From contig NZ_FWZT01000026.1 of the NCBI RefSeq assembly GCF_900177345.1, positions 1-64,000 of the forward strand: a DNA stretch of 64,000 bases. Direction: 5' to 3'. Made by a program: the position numbers and the translations under genes. Within the stretch, counting starts at the first letter, position 1, and every line of letters starts with the position of its first letter. The notes below the pieces were generated by a model. The model made no database searches. It saw only the letters and a program-made list of their open reading frames with translations, and was not told where the DNA came from. Shown here piece after piece: positions 8,565 to 17,400 of this stretch. Source of the DNA: Pseudobacteriovorax antillogorgiicola (GTDB lineage Bacteria; Bdellovibrionota_B; Oligoflexia; Oligoflexales; Oligoflexaceae).

Positions 8565-9782
8565 CTAATGAAGAGTTGCCGAGCTTTGGATCTGGGGTTT
8601 TCCTAGGCGGCCACCAAGAAACGCATCCAGAACAAGAGTTCCCGCGCCAACGAGTATTTGGTTTTGACCAACTGAGCAAGGCTCTACAGAAAGCTTGATG
8701 GTATCCGACCACAAGCTGTGCTCAGCCATCTTTTGCCGTAGTTTCGCGAAGAAAATCTCGCCAAATCGAGCTAGGGTGCCCCCTAGCACAATGGTACCGA
8801 TATCTAAGATATGAACCAAGTTTGTCAACGCGATGGCTAGATAATGACAGAGGTGATCAATAGTAGCCATGGCTGCCTTATCATCCTGTAGGAGTGCTGC
8901 AGCGATGCTCTCAAGATTCATATCGTCGCCCACATCTCGGCCTTGGAGCTGAGCTTGCTCCTGGTAGATCCTAACCAAGGCTTCCTCTACGATATAACTG
9001 GCAAGACTACCTTGAATTCCTCGATGCCATTGACCACTTGATGAGTCTATAATCATATGACCGATTTCACCAGCCATCCCATGGCGCCCACGGAAAATTT
9101 GTCTATCGATGATGATTCCAGCACCGTAGCCTTCCGACACTGCCACATATATTAAGTCCTGATCGCGGCGAGCCCCCCACCAGTTTTCTGCCAAGGCTCC
9201 TAAATTCGCATCATTTTCAAAGAATATCGCACAGGATGTCACGGTACTGATCTCATCCAATAGGTTCACCTGCGCCCAGTCGGGATAAAGCACTGCGGAA
9301 AGCAGGGGTGCCGATTCCTCTTTCACTGGACATGGCAGCGAAATTCCCATTCCCAGAACCTTCTCATCACTGAGATGATGGCGCTTCATATAAGCTGCAA
9401 GGTCTTCCTTGATCCGGCCCAAAACTGCATCGGGGCCATGAATCAAGCCGTAGTCGAGAACTTCGACGTTGTTTATACTAGCTCGCAAATTCATCAGACC
9501 AATCTGAGAGCTGCGACGGCCAATGCTTAGAGTCAGAATTTGATGGACATTGTCATTGAACTTGAGGATACGGGGTTTGCGGCCACCTTTTGATTCTCCA
9601 TCCCCGACCTCTTTCACCAAGCCTTGCTCCATCAGGGTCGAAACAATATCAGAGATAGAAGACCGTGACATCCCAGTGGCTCGAGACAGGTCTGCTCTTG
9701 AAATGCCAACACTCGACCAGATAATTTTCATGATCGTGCTCGAATTAAGAAATCGCATCTCGTTTGAATCGACTGTCTTCAT
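8565..9782 (-). CDS. ROK-family transcriptional repressor (405 aa)
   Basis: N-terminal winged helix (about 12-70: ISRADLSRATGMSRSSISDIV) joined to a ROK sugar-kinase-like domain, as in NagC, Mlc and XylR. The ROK motifs FENDANLGALAE (188-199) and GEIGH (238-242) are present. The zinc motif that normally follows, CxCGxxGC, is replaced by WHRGIQGS (252-259): the Cys positions are Trp/Arg/Ser, so the usual structural zinc is probably absent. This family senses a sugar or sugar phosphate and releases DNA. There is no sugar gene beside it; a divergent small gene lies 190 bases away, and the target is unknown. The start is the ATG at 9782. Confidence 0.9.
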   Translation of the reverse strand: MKTVDSNEMRFLNSSTIMKIIWSSVGISRADLSRATGMSRSSISDIVSTLMEQGLVKEVGDGESKGGRKPRILKFNDNVHQILTLSIGRRSSQIGLMNLRASINNVEVLDYGLIHGPDAVLGRIKEDLAAYMKRHHLSDEKVLGMGISLPCPVKEESAPLLSAVLYPDWAQVNLLDEISTVTSCAIFFENDANLGALAENWWGARRDQDLIYVAVSEGYGAGIIIDRQIFRGRHGMAGEIGHMIIDSSSGQWHRGIQGSLASYIVEEALVRIYQEQAQLQGRDVGDDMNLESIAAALLQDDKAAMATIDHLCHYLAIALTNLVHILDIGTIVLGGTLARFGEIFFAKLRQKMAEHSLWSDTIKLSVEPCSVGQNQILVGAGTLVLDAFLGGRLGKPQIQSSATLH

Positions 9783-9972
9783 CTAGAAATCCCCTGGAAT
9801 CCAAGCCCAAATTACTGAGGTAAGGGCCACCAATCCGTCAAATAGTTATATCTACTTTATTGACTCGTGCTACTATCTACGAGGCCATTAACCATGTCAA
9901 GGAATGGTAGCTCCAACTAATGATATCGTTTAGGTTCGGAGGCATAAAAAGCACTATGATGAGCCAGCGCAT

Positions 9973-10215
9973 ATGAATTTAGATTTTCAAAGTGTTATCG
10001 ATAAAAGTAAGGTATCTGCTCAAAAAAAAATAGAGACGGAGTTGAATCAATTCCTATTTCAATTTATAGAAAAGCAAATCATTGAGGCTCGTACGACACT
10101 AAAGCAGGCGAATCTTGCACTAAAGAACAATAGCATTGATAAGACCATCAGTCTTGCTCTTGGCCGTGCTTATAGCCTTGGTAGTCCGAGCGTAAGCACT
10201 CCACGAAAGGCCTAA
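9973..10215 (+). CDS. Small helical protein of unknown function (80 aa)
   Basis: The residues are almost entirely helix-forming (KIETELNQFLFQFIEKQI, TTLKQANLALKN), with a short Ser/Pro-rich tail. No signal peptide or membrane segment is present, so it should be cytoplasmic. The start is the ATG at 9973; the ribosome site is weak. A strong terminator 18 bases after the stop supports a real transcript. Confidence 0.55.
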   Translation: MNLDFQSVIDKSKVSAQKKIETELNQFLFQFIEKQIIEARTTLKQANLALKNNSIDKTISLALGRAYSLGSPSVSTPRKA

Positions 10216-10232
10216 GGCATTTAGTCCACACA

Positions 10233-10254
10233 CTCTCTTTCCGAAGAGAGCTTG
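10233..10254 (+). terminator. Terminator after the small helical gene
   Basis: CTCTCTT pairs with AAGAGAG around the stable TCCG loop (10233-10250) and is followed by CTTGTTT. It separates two convergent genes. Confidence 0.6.
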
Positions 10255-10258
10255 TTTA

Positions 10259-11251
10259 CTACACGCAATCTGGCAGTGTTCCCTCTTTGTAATGTTGTAG
10301 AATCGCCATAACCTCAGCCTCTGGGCTGGTATTCTGGATCAAACGTCTAAATATGAGGTTACTACCGATAAATTCATAAGTTACATCTGAAGATGCTAGC
10401 AACTCATTAACACTAGTAAATCTTAAGAAGAAAAATTTCGTTTTCCCTGGGCCTGTTATGATGCCATCAATTGGATGGAAAGTTGATGGGTCAGCATCTA
10501 GAAACCTGACTGAGCCGCTTACTACATTTTCTTCGGAATCTTCGATAAGTTCAGCTTTTATTTTCCGCCCGTCGCACCGTTCGACTTCGAAGCCTTCATT
10601 CAAAACAGTAGACTGTATTTCTGCTATAAACTCGTTTTGGGGCTGGCCTATTACTAACTTTTCGTTCTGCTTGGGGTTTTGAATGTAGTTATCAAATGTA
10701 ATAGCGAACGGCATCAACCCTTGTACTTGAAAGTTCTTCAAAACAGATTCTAAGCTGCTTGCGCAAGGACCTTTTTTTATACAGTGCTGCACCATAGCAG
10801 TGTCTTCGGAGTTCTGATTCAGTTTGAGAATGATTTCTGACTCAAGTTCGAGAGCTGTAATGTCAGGCTCTTCAAAAACTTGGGTTGTCATCACATAGCT
10901 GGTTGTGTAGTTGCTTCTCGGAAAAGGTTCGTCACATAAAATAGATAAACTAAAACCCTCATCTTGTAGGTATTGCTGTTTGTACGTTTCAACGAAAGCA
11001 ACGAGGTTAAGGCATCGTTTTTCATATGATACGTCAAGCCAATTCTTATCACTGAAACCGGATACTGGCATTGGCTGAATTTTGACGTCTGTCGGTGATT
11101 CGCTCTTAGACTCGAAAGAGTCTGCCGAGCTATCATTATCTTTCTTTAAGCGGTTTTGAGTACCGACAGGATTAGGTGATTCACTTTCATCTGACGACGA
11201 GCAGCTCGTCATAATTACAATACTTAGAAGTGGAATGATGACTCTATTCAT
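10259..11251 (-). CDS. Lipoprotein of unknown function (330 aa)
   Basis: The ATG at 11251 gives a lipoprotein signal MNRVIIPLLSIVIMTSC; earlier in-frame codons would add an unlikely N-terminal extension. A Ser/Asp/Glu-rich linker follows, then a domain with paired Cys residues (CLNLVAF, LCDEPF, CIKKGPCASS, CDGR, final PDCV) likely to form disulfides in the periplasm. I do not recognise the fold. It lies at the edge of the accessory patch, 68 bases from the immunity-type gene, with no overlap to suggest coupling. Confidence 0.65.
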   Translation of the reverse strand: MNRVIIPLLSIVIMTSCSSSDESESPNPVGTQNRLKKDNDSSADSFESKSESPTDVKIQPMPVSGFSDKNWLDVSYEKRCLNLVAFVETYKQQYLQDEGFSLSILCDEPFPRSNYTTSYVMTTQVFEEPDITALELESEIILKLNQNSEDTAMVQHCIKKGPCASSLESVLKNFQVQGLMPFAITFDNYIQNPKQNEKLVIGQPQNEFIAEIQSTVLNEGFEVERCDGRKIKAELIEDSEENVVSGSVRFLDADPSTFHPIDGIITGPGKTKFFFLRFTSVNELLASSDVTYEFIGSNLIFRRLIQNTSPEAEVMAILQHYKEGTLPDCV

Positions 11252-11319
11252 AAATAATCCCCGATTGAATGACATATTAACTAGTGTCCATCCGACTATG
11301 AGGTTGGAAATGGTGAAAT

Positions 11320-11721
11320 CTAAAACTTTAAGATACCTAAACACTCGTCACCTGAATCGGGTGCGAATGAAGCGTAATCCTGCCCTCCAGCAGTCAGCTG
11401 TATCCAGATCCTTCCACATTTATTACATTCAGCGACTGACTTTGCTCTACTTGAAAAGACTTTATCTCTAATATCATCAATTACTTCACTATCGTGCAGA
11501 TCTGTGGGATAGAGTTCCCCGAATAACTTGGTAAGAAACTTAGATCTTTCCACTTCATTCACTGTTTGAAGTAGAGCTGATACAAGATTCCTAAAGTCTT
11601 CTTGAGAATGTTCATTGGCCACGTCTCCTGATATCCAACCATCTGTATTGGAAGGTGCAGATACGTTAGATATTACATTTCCGCATAAACACTTAATTTT
11701 ACTCAATTCTTCAAACCTCAC
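11320..11721 (-). CDS. Probable immunity protein of a polymorphic toxin, zinc-ribbon type (133 aa)
   Basis: The GTG start at 11721 overlaps the stop of the upstream toxin tail in a GTGA arrangement, the usual coupling of a CdiA/Rhs-type toxin end with its immunity gene. The protein has CLC near the N-terminus (11-13) and CNKC in the C-terminal half, which together could bind zinc; the centre is acidic and helical. Immunity proteins bind and block their cognate toxin domain in the cytoplasm. The family is not recognised; the role rests on context. The toxin itself is truncated, so this may now be an orphan that still protects against a sister strain. Confidence 0.6.
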   Translation of the reverse strand: MRFEELSKIKCLCGNVISNVSAPSNTDGWISGDVANEHSQEDFRNLVSALLQTVNEVERSKFLTKLFGELYPTDLHDSEVIDDIRDKVFSSRAKSVAECNKCGRIWIQLTAGGQDYASFAPDSGDECLGILKF

Positions 11722-11890
11722 TTTAGGGGGCCATAGCCTACTAAGTAGTCCTCACCTATTACAATGATATAGTCTAATTTGCCAGGATTTGCGCCAAGAG
11801 ATCTAAAAATTCCTCGCTGTGCATCGACTCTTGATAGACCGGATTTTCTAGCATCTATGACTATATTGCGTGCTTGACCGCCATTACTTC
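11718..11890 (-). pseudogene. Orphan C-terminal tail of a polymorphic (CdiA/Rhs-type) nuclease toxin
   Basis: Read from 11890 down to the TGA at 11720-11718, the frame gives GSNGGQARNIVIDARKSG, then LSRVDAQRGIF, RSLGANPGKLDYIIVIG and GYGPLK. The words GGQAR-IVIDAR, AQRGI and LGANPGKLD are characteristic of the C-terminal nuclease end of contact-dependent inhibition toxins. No start codon or N-terminal delivery part remains: the frame runs directly into the IS66 remnant. The stop overlaps the immunity-type gene. The piece is too short to be an active toxin. Confidence 0.6.
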
Positions 11891-12021
11891 CTAGCCATAA
11901 ATTCCTTGATTGTAACCTCTAAGTCTTGAATCAGACTCGCTTGACTCGCAATCTTAGATTGAGCCTCAATTAGCATGGCTTTTAGGGATTCTACATCATT
12001 GGGAAGGGCGGTCTCATTCAT
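11884..12021 (-). pseudogene. IS66 transposase (TnpC), first 45 codons only
   Basis: ATG at 12021 opens a frame MNETALPNDVESLKAMLIEA ... EFMARK ending in TAA at 11886-11884. LPND, LKAML and the following coiled-coil-like helix are the normal beginning of the roughly 500-residue IS66 TnpC. The rest, including all catalytic residues, is gone; the break lies where the toxin tail begins. Confidence 0.7.
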
Positions 12022-12038
12022 AGCGAGACCGAGTCTGT

Positions 12039-12395
12039 CTAAAAGGAGCGCTTTAGTTCAAGTGGAGAATGAGGCTTCATAGCAGTTAGGTCGCAGCCGT
12101 CGATCAACATGCGAAACTGATCTGGTGAAAGTGAGGCGTCTCCGTTGTCATCGGGCTTAAGCCAATGAAATCTATTCTTTTCTAATCGATACCCCCAGAT
12201 AGCGAAGCCAGCCTTACGCCAATAGAGACACTTCATCATATTTCGATTGCGGTTGCTGAAGACGAATAGGCTGTTTGCGAAGAGGCTCTTGCCCATGGCC
12301 GTTTGGACCAATTGGCTCAGCCCTGAGTATGACTTTCTCATGTCAACAGGTTCTGAGTAAACTAGAATCTCATCAAATTGATCAGGAGACTTCAT
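12039..12395 (-). CDS. tnpB: IS66 family accessory protein TnpB (118 aa)
   Basis: Full-length IS66 Orf2: VDMRKSYSGLSQLV and LFVFSNRNRNMMKCLYW are the family's signature words, here in the usual order, followed by GYRLEKNRFHW. It is needed with TnpA and TnpC for transposition, but its biochemical role is unclear. It overlaps the upstream tnpA by 14 bases and precedes the truncated tnpC, the normal IS66 order, so the element is immobile on its own. Confidence 0.9.
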   Translation of the reverse strand: MKSPDQFDEILVYSEPVDMRKSYSGLSQLVQTAMGKSLFANSLFVFSNRNRNMMKCLYWRKAGFAIWGYRLEKNRFHWLKPDDNGDASLSPDQFRMLIDGCDLTAMKPHSPLELKRSF

Positions 12396-12693
12396 TTTGC
12401 TTCGAGACCTCCAAAATGATGGCCGCTACCGTGGCAGCAGGCGTCTCAGGGTCGAAGCCAATACGAATGCCAGAAACCTCTAGAGTCACAGCTTGCTTGG
12501 TTTCTATTCTGACAGGTAAGAACCTCGGGTTGGATAATACCTTGGAAGTTTTACGCCTCTTAGCTTGATGGTATCGAAACTTGTGATGAACAAGCCCTTG
12601 CTGTTCACAGTACTTCTTTGCTGATAGACCTGATGCCTTCTGCGCCTCGATGTGCGTATTCCAGAACTTTTGCTTTTCTTCGTTTTGTCTCAT
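12382..12693 (-). CDS. tnpA: IS66 family TnpA, HTH protein (103 aa)
   Basis: The ATG at 12693 is preceded by GGAGG five bases upstream, better than earlier in-frame codons. The N-terminal half (FWNTHIEAQKASGLSAKKYC) is the helix-turn-helix found in IS66 Orf1, with the following HKFRYHQAKRRK basic helix. The C-terminal part (LEVSGIRIGFDPETPAATVA) is the conserved end of the family. First gene of the remnant. Confidence 0.88.
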   Translation of the reverse strand: MRQNEEKQKFWNTHIEAQKASGLSAKKYCEQQGLVHHKFRYHQAKRRKTSKVLSNPRFLPVRIETKQAVTLEVSGIRIGFDPETPAATVAAIILEVSKQNEVS

Positions 12694-12773
12694 TTTGCCT
12701 CCATGCATTTTCGATGATGAAAGCATTGCTGATGTAAGTTTCTTCTTCAACGGGCCCTAGATTTGGCGCTTAC

Positions 12774-13075
12774 ATATCTTGCGGCAGGCAGTCCTACCAT
12801 TAGACCTAGAGTACGTATTGATGGTCTTGAGCCTAGTGTTAAAGAGACGCTGCCCTAGCTTCCAAGGGCAAAAGCCTAATTTGAGATCGATGCAGATCTC
12901 CTTAAAAAAGGCTTTTTGCTAAACATCTAATTGATGCTGCCAAGCTTTTGAACATGAATCGTAGCAGTTTTGATTTGAAGCGCAAGAGAATGGTTTTAGC
13001 CCTCGCGAGCTTTGATCATAGGACCAACGATGAGTAAATGCTATAAACCGCATCCGTAAAAATTCGGAGAAAGCC
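12774..13075. other. Non-coding gap with a short possible gene scrap
   Basis: No gene is supported. On the plus strand a frame from about 12906 to 13037 reads KHLIDAAKLLNMNRSSFDLK then RKRM, which has the look of a Fis-type DNA-binding helix pair (A-A-LL-N-NRSS) from a decayed regulator. It has no start and begins right after a stop codon. Confidence 0.25.
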
Positions 13076-13094
13076 AGCCTCCTATTGGGAGGCT
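13076..13094 (-). terminator. Hairpin after the bactofilin-like gene
   Basis: AGCCTCC/GGAGGCT with a 5-base loop, 30 bases after the stop of the minus-strand gene; a short T-rich stretch (GGCTTTCTCC) follows on that strand. Confidence 0.5.
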
Positions 13095-13123
13095 AGTTTC
13101 CAGGTAGATCACCAAACAACTCA

Positions 13124-13456
13124 TTAAAATGAGTTTCCGTACTGCTCTCCCATGACGGTGACTTTGCCACCGATATACAAGTGATCATTTTTGTAAAGGT
13201 CACCAAATACGATCAAGTCACCAGTAACTTCGATAATCATCGAATTCTTATACACAGAACCGTTCACTACAAGATCACCATCGACATACATACGACCGCC
13301 ATCATTCTTGTAGATACTGCCATCTACCTTAACATCATCTGTGTACACAAACTGAAGGTTTTGCTCTTTGTAAACCGAGCTAATCTCAGTTGCTGCCGAC
13401 GCTGAAACCGCTGTCAATTGGCTAACTAACATAAGTGCGCATGCAATTTTTCTCAT
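13124..13456 (-). CDS. Secreted bactofilin-like repeat protein (110 aa)
   Basis: A clear signal peptide (MRKIACALMLVSQLTAVSASA) is followed by four short repeats of the type VDGDLVVNGSVYKN, spaced about 18-20 residues: GSIYKNDG, GSVYKNS, GDLYKND, GEQYGNS. The alternating hydrophobic V/I and G-D-L pattern is that of bactofilin (DUF583) right-handed beta-helices, which normally form cytoplasmic polymers. Here the signal peptide sends it to the periplasm or outside. It ends abruptly in EQYGNSF. No neighbours share its strand closely, so it is probably monocistronic. The bactofilin link is by repeat pattern only. Confidence 0.7.
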   Translation of the reverse strand: MRKIACALMLVSQLTAVSASAATEISSVYKEQNLQFVYTDDVKVDGSIYKNDGGRMYVDGDLVVNGSVYKNSMIIEVTGDLIVFGDLYKNDHLYIGGKVTVMGEQYGNSF

Positions 13457-13852
13457 TTTTCAATCCTTATCGTTATGTTGGTTTAGTTTGTCGACTGATT
13501 CACAATCGCTTCACCACTACAAGCGTAAGGGGTTTTGAAAAGCTGTCATAAAAATTAATTTTTCTCTGTTTCAGCGAATAAGGTTCGATAATAACGAGAT
13601 ATTTTCTTTGCCCGCGAGTCAAAGCTTTCGTAGCCACTAAACTGGGGGCACCACGAAGTAGGCCATAATATCCTTGACTTGACTAACCTTAACTGATCGA
13701 ACTATACGTGAAAGCTGAATAGCGCCAGCAAACGAGCTTAGGGTTTGTTCTAAGAGACTTCGAGTCGAGGAATAGCTAATCATCCACTAGTACATGCGCA
13801 CAGCTAGTGCAAAAGCTATCAAAAAAAAAGAAAATTTGTCGGTGGAGAATCG
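13457..13852. other. 396-base gap before the sigma factor gene
   Basis: It must hold the divergent promoters of the secreted repeat protein and of the ECF sigma operon. I see no open frame and no convincing hexamer pair. A GGTGGAG ribosome site lies at its right end, just before the sigma gene. Confidence 0.4.
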
Positions 13853-14404
13853 ATGATGCAAGATTTCACAGAGGTATTAAGTAGTTATAGCAGGGGCAAT
13901 AAATCAGCGCTCGATAAGTTGGTACCCACTGTTTATAAAGAGTTGCGTAAAATAGCATATAAACACATGAAATCGGAGAGGCAGGAGCATACCCTTCAAG
14001 CGACTGCCCTCGTCAACGAAGCCTACATGAAGCTTGCTGACGCTGAACTCAACCTTGAAAACCGCAAGCACTTCTTCGCCCTTGCCTCAAATATCATGCG
14101 CAGAATTTTGGTGGACCATGCAAGATCTCGTAAAAGTGAGAAAAGAGGCGGCGGTCAAGGCTTGGTCGAATTGGAAGAGTGGCATGCTGAGAGCGTCGAC
14201 AGTAATTTTGACATTGTTGAAATTGACAGTTTACTAAAGAAGCTTAGTGAGTTCGACGAGAGAGCCGGTAAAATTTTCGAGCTATCAGTTTTTGGTGGAC
14301 TCAAACGACTAGAAATTGCCGAGCTAGAGGGCATTTCAGTGGCAACAGTTGATCGAGAACTTCGAACCTCCCGAGCGTGGATCACGTCGCGGCTCAAACA
14401 TTAG
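13853..14404 (+). CDS. ECF-type RNA polymerase sigma factor (183 aa, TIGR02999-like)
   Basis: Region 2 is seen in DKLVPTVYKELRKIAYKHM and TALVNEAYMKLAD, and region 4 in ELSVFGGLKRLEIAELEGIS ending in WITSRLKH. The wording ARSRKSEKRGGG, VDHARSR and LQATALVNEAY identifies the subgroup of ECF sigma factors (Sigma70_ECF/TIGR02999) that is usually encoded next to a Ser/Thr kinase instead of an anti-sigma factor. That is the case here: the kinase begins 30 bases after the stop. Two adjacent ATG codons could start it (13853, 13856). It likely directs a small stress or envelope regulon controlled by phosphorylation. Confidence 0.92.
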   Translation: MMQDFTEVLSSYSRGNKSALDKLVPTVYKELRKIAYKHMKSERQEHTLQATALVNEAYMKLADAELNLENRKHFFALASNIMRRILVDHARSRKSEKRGGGQGLVELEEWHAESVDSNFDIVEIDSLLKKLSEFDERAGKIFELSVFGGLKRLEIAELEGISVATVDRELRTSRAWITSRLKH

Positions 14405-14434
14405 AACCCAGATATTCCAGTATTAAGATTGACT

Positions 14435-17400
14435 ATGAATAAAGAAGCCTGGCAGGAAATTAAGGATCATTTCAACCACGTGCTTGAGCTTCCCGCCTCC
14501 GAGCGGAGCGCTTATCTTAGCCTAAATTGCAGCAATGAATCGATTCGTAATGCGGTCTGGCAAATGCTTGACAGCGAAAACAGTGGTGAGTCGATCGAAG
14601 AGCGCGTCGCGCAAAACGCCCTGGAACTTGCTAGTCATCAAGAACATCACTCATTAACAGAAAACCAGTCTTTACTGGCGAGATTGGTGTCTAAAGAGGA
14701 TATGGACCTCCTAGAGAAGCACGCGAAAGGCATCGGCGATTTTTCATCGTATCACTCGTCGGATGAGCAAAACTCTATTAGTATCGGGAGCAAAGTTGGT
14801 GTTTACCGGATTATCCGCCAACTCGGGTTCGGGGGTATGGGAGTTGTCTACCTTGCCAACCGTGATGATGACAACTTCGACCAGTATGTGGCGTTAAAGC
14901 TAGTACGGAGTTCTCCCGGTCAGAAGCAGATTATCCGCCGTTTTTTTGATGAGCGCAAAATCTTAGCTCAATTGTCGAGTCCATACATAGCCAAGTTACT
15001 AGATGGTGGTGTCACGCCGTCGAACCACCCTTACTTTACGATGGAATATATCGAAGGCTTGAGCATAGACGAGTACTGCAAGGCTAAAAAGCTTTCGGTT
15101 AAAGAAGTCGTTCGGCTTTTTATGAAGGTTTGCCAAGGTATCAGTACCGCCCATCGCAGTTTAATCATTCATCGCGACATCAAGCCATCTAATATTCTTG
15201 TCACTGCAGATGGTGAACCTAAAATTTTGGATTTCGGCATCGCCAAAATATTGGATAGCGCGGCTGATAACCACACAACAGCCGCCAGTGGTAAGCCAAT
15301 GACATTAAAGTATGCAAGTCCAGAACAGGTTAGTGGTGCCGCGCTCACAACTGCAACAGATATCTATTCTTTAGGGGTGATGCTCTATGAATTGCTGACT
15401 GGGTTCAGTCCCTATCATGAGGCCCATAGCAAGTCTTCATTTGCGTTGGAAAAACAGATTTACGAACACTTCCCCAACATGCCAAGCCGACGGGTAAGAC
15501 GCCTCGAGCAAAGCCAGCAAGCCCAGCAAGCCCAGCAAGCCCAGCAAAAGCGCAGAAAATTGTCACAATTATTGTTTATGCGAAAGCAATCTTTAGCGCG
15601 TCACTTAAAAGGAGATCTTGATAATATTGTGCTGATGGCTCTAAGAAAGGAACCCCATCGGCGCTATCAATCCGTGGATCACCTACACTCTGACTTGAGT
15701 CGATACTTAGAAAATCGAACCGTGCTCGCCCATAAAGATTCCCTTTGGTATCGCAGTCGAAAGTTTGCTGCCAGAAACAAGGTACTTTCACTAGCAACGA
15801 TCGTGATGGTGTTTTTTCTAGCAGGCTTTTACCAGTACGATCGTCATCAACTGAAACAGGAAATTGCAAGGAATCGTCAGATCAGCGAATTTTTGGTGCA
15901 ACTATTCTCCTTCACCGATCCTTACACCGATGAATTTGATCACTTGAAGCGCGAGCAGCATACCGCTGCTACGGGGATAACTGCAACACAGCTCCTAGAG
16001 AAAGGTGTAAAAAGCATCCAATCTGATCTCGCAGGTCAGACTGTTATACAAGCTTCATTGATGCATACCTTAGGTAGTATCTATGCTAAACTTGGACTTT
16101 ATCAGGAATCTGCAAAGCTGATTAACGATTCACTAGGTATTCGCCTTAAGGTATTTTCTCGTAATAGCTTCGAGGTGGCTGAAAGTCTCAACTACTTGGG
16201 GTGGATCAAGCAAAAAACGGGACAGCTTCAAGATGCCGAGACCTTGCATCTTGAAGCATTAGAGATTCAGCAAAAACTTTCTTGGAAAGATAATCCTCCG
16301 ATTGGCAGCAGCTATTTTTACTTAGGATTGTTGAAAATTGAAACCGGTGATTACCAAGTAGCCTTGGATTATTTAAACCAGTCCTTGCTTCACCTTCCTA
16401 CTGAGGACGATGAAAAATTCCAAAGATACCTGAATATTTTAAAAGCCAAGGGCGTTGCCTCCGAGGCTCTTGATAAGTACGAAGGTGCTCTAAACTACTT
16501 CAAAAAGGCTCTTGCAGAATCAGTACAACATTTTGACCGGAATCACCCTATCGTTGCGGATCAGTGGAATAACATAGGCAGTGTTCTCTATCGCAAGGGT
16601 GAGTATGATCAGGCTATTCAGTACTTCGAAAAGGCCCTCGCCAGCGACTTGAAAAGGCTGGGCAAAGATCACCCTTCGGTGGCAAGTCGATGGAATAACT
16701 TGGCGAATGCTTGGGCTGAAAAAGGTGATAGTGGCAAAGCAATCGAGTATTTAGAAAAGGCTCTTGATAGTAGTATGAAAACTCTGGGTGCCAGTCATCC
16801 TAGAGTTGCAAACCATTGGAATAATTTAGGGAGTGCCTGGCATAATCAAGGTGAATTTGATCGCGCGCTTTATTACTACGAAAAGGCGCTGAGCAGCAAT
16901 TTAAAAACATATGGCGAAGATCATCCAAATGTAGCTGTTGACTGGAATAACCTAGGCAGTGCTTGGTACGATAAAGGGGAATATGAAGAGGCGATCTTAT
17001 GTTATAAAAACGCTCTGGCCATCAGTCGCAAAACACTAGGCAATGACCACTCCGATGTTGCCCAGCGATTGAATAACCTAGGAACGGTTTGGTATCAAAA
17101 AGGAGTCTATGATAAAGCGATCGAATTTTTTGCTCAGGCCATAAAAATTTATGTGAAAGCCATAGGTCCAGATCACCCTCGCCTACTTTCAAGTTGGCAC
17201 AACCTTGGATCTGCATGGGCAAAAAAAGGTGACTGGGATAAGGCTATTGAGAACCATCAAAAAGCCCTTGCCCTATCCCAAAAGCAACTTGGTCAGAATC
17301 ATAAGGTAACGGCTTTGGTTCAACGCTACTTAGGCAAGTCCTTCGAAGAGAAGCATCAGCTTGGAATTGCTCTAAATTACTATAAGGATACTTTCGGAAT

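Larger units (their letters stand above)
11887..12773 (-). mobile_element. Truncated IS66-family element
   Basis: On the minus strand the element begins with GTAAGCGCC (complement of 12765-12773), the conserved IS66 terminal sequence, then tnpA, tnpB and 45 codons of tnpC. The other end is missing; the sequence changes at about 11887-11890 into a polymorphic-toxin tail. This is either a deletion from inside the element into a toxin gene, or a second rearrangement. Confidence 0.8.

Noticed and set aside
10891-11136. Open frame of 81 codons on the minus strand
   Set aside because: Shadow frame within the lipoprotein gene at 10259-11251.
15514-15547. CRISPR-like array
   Set aside because: The 9-bp units are contiguous without spacers and lie in frame inside the kinase gene.
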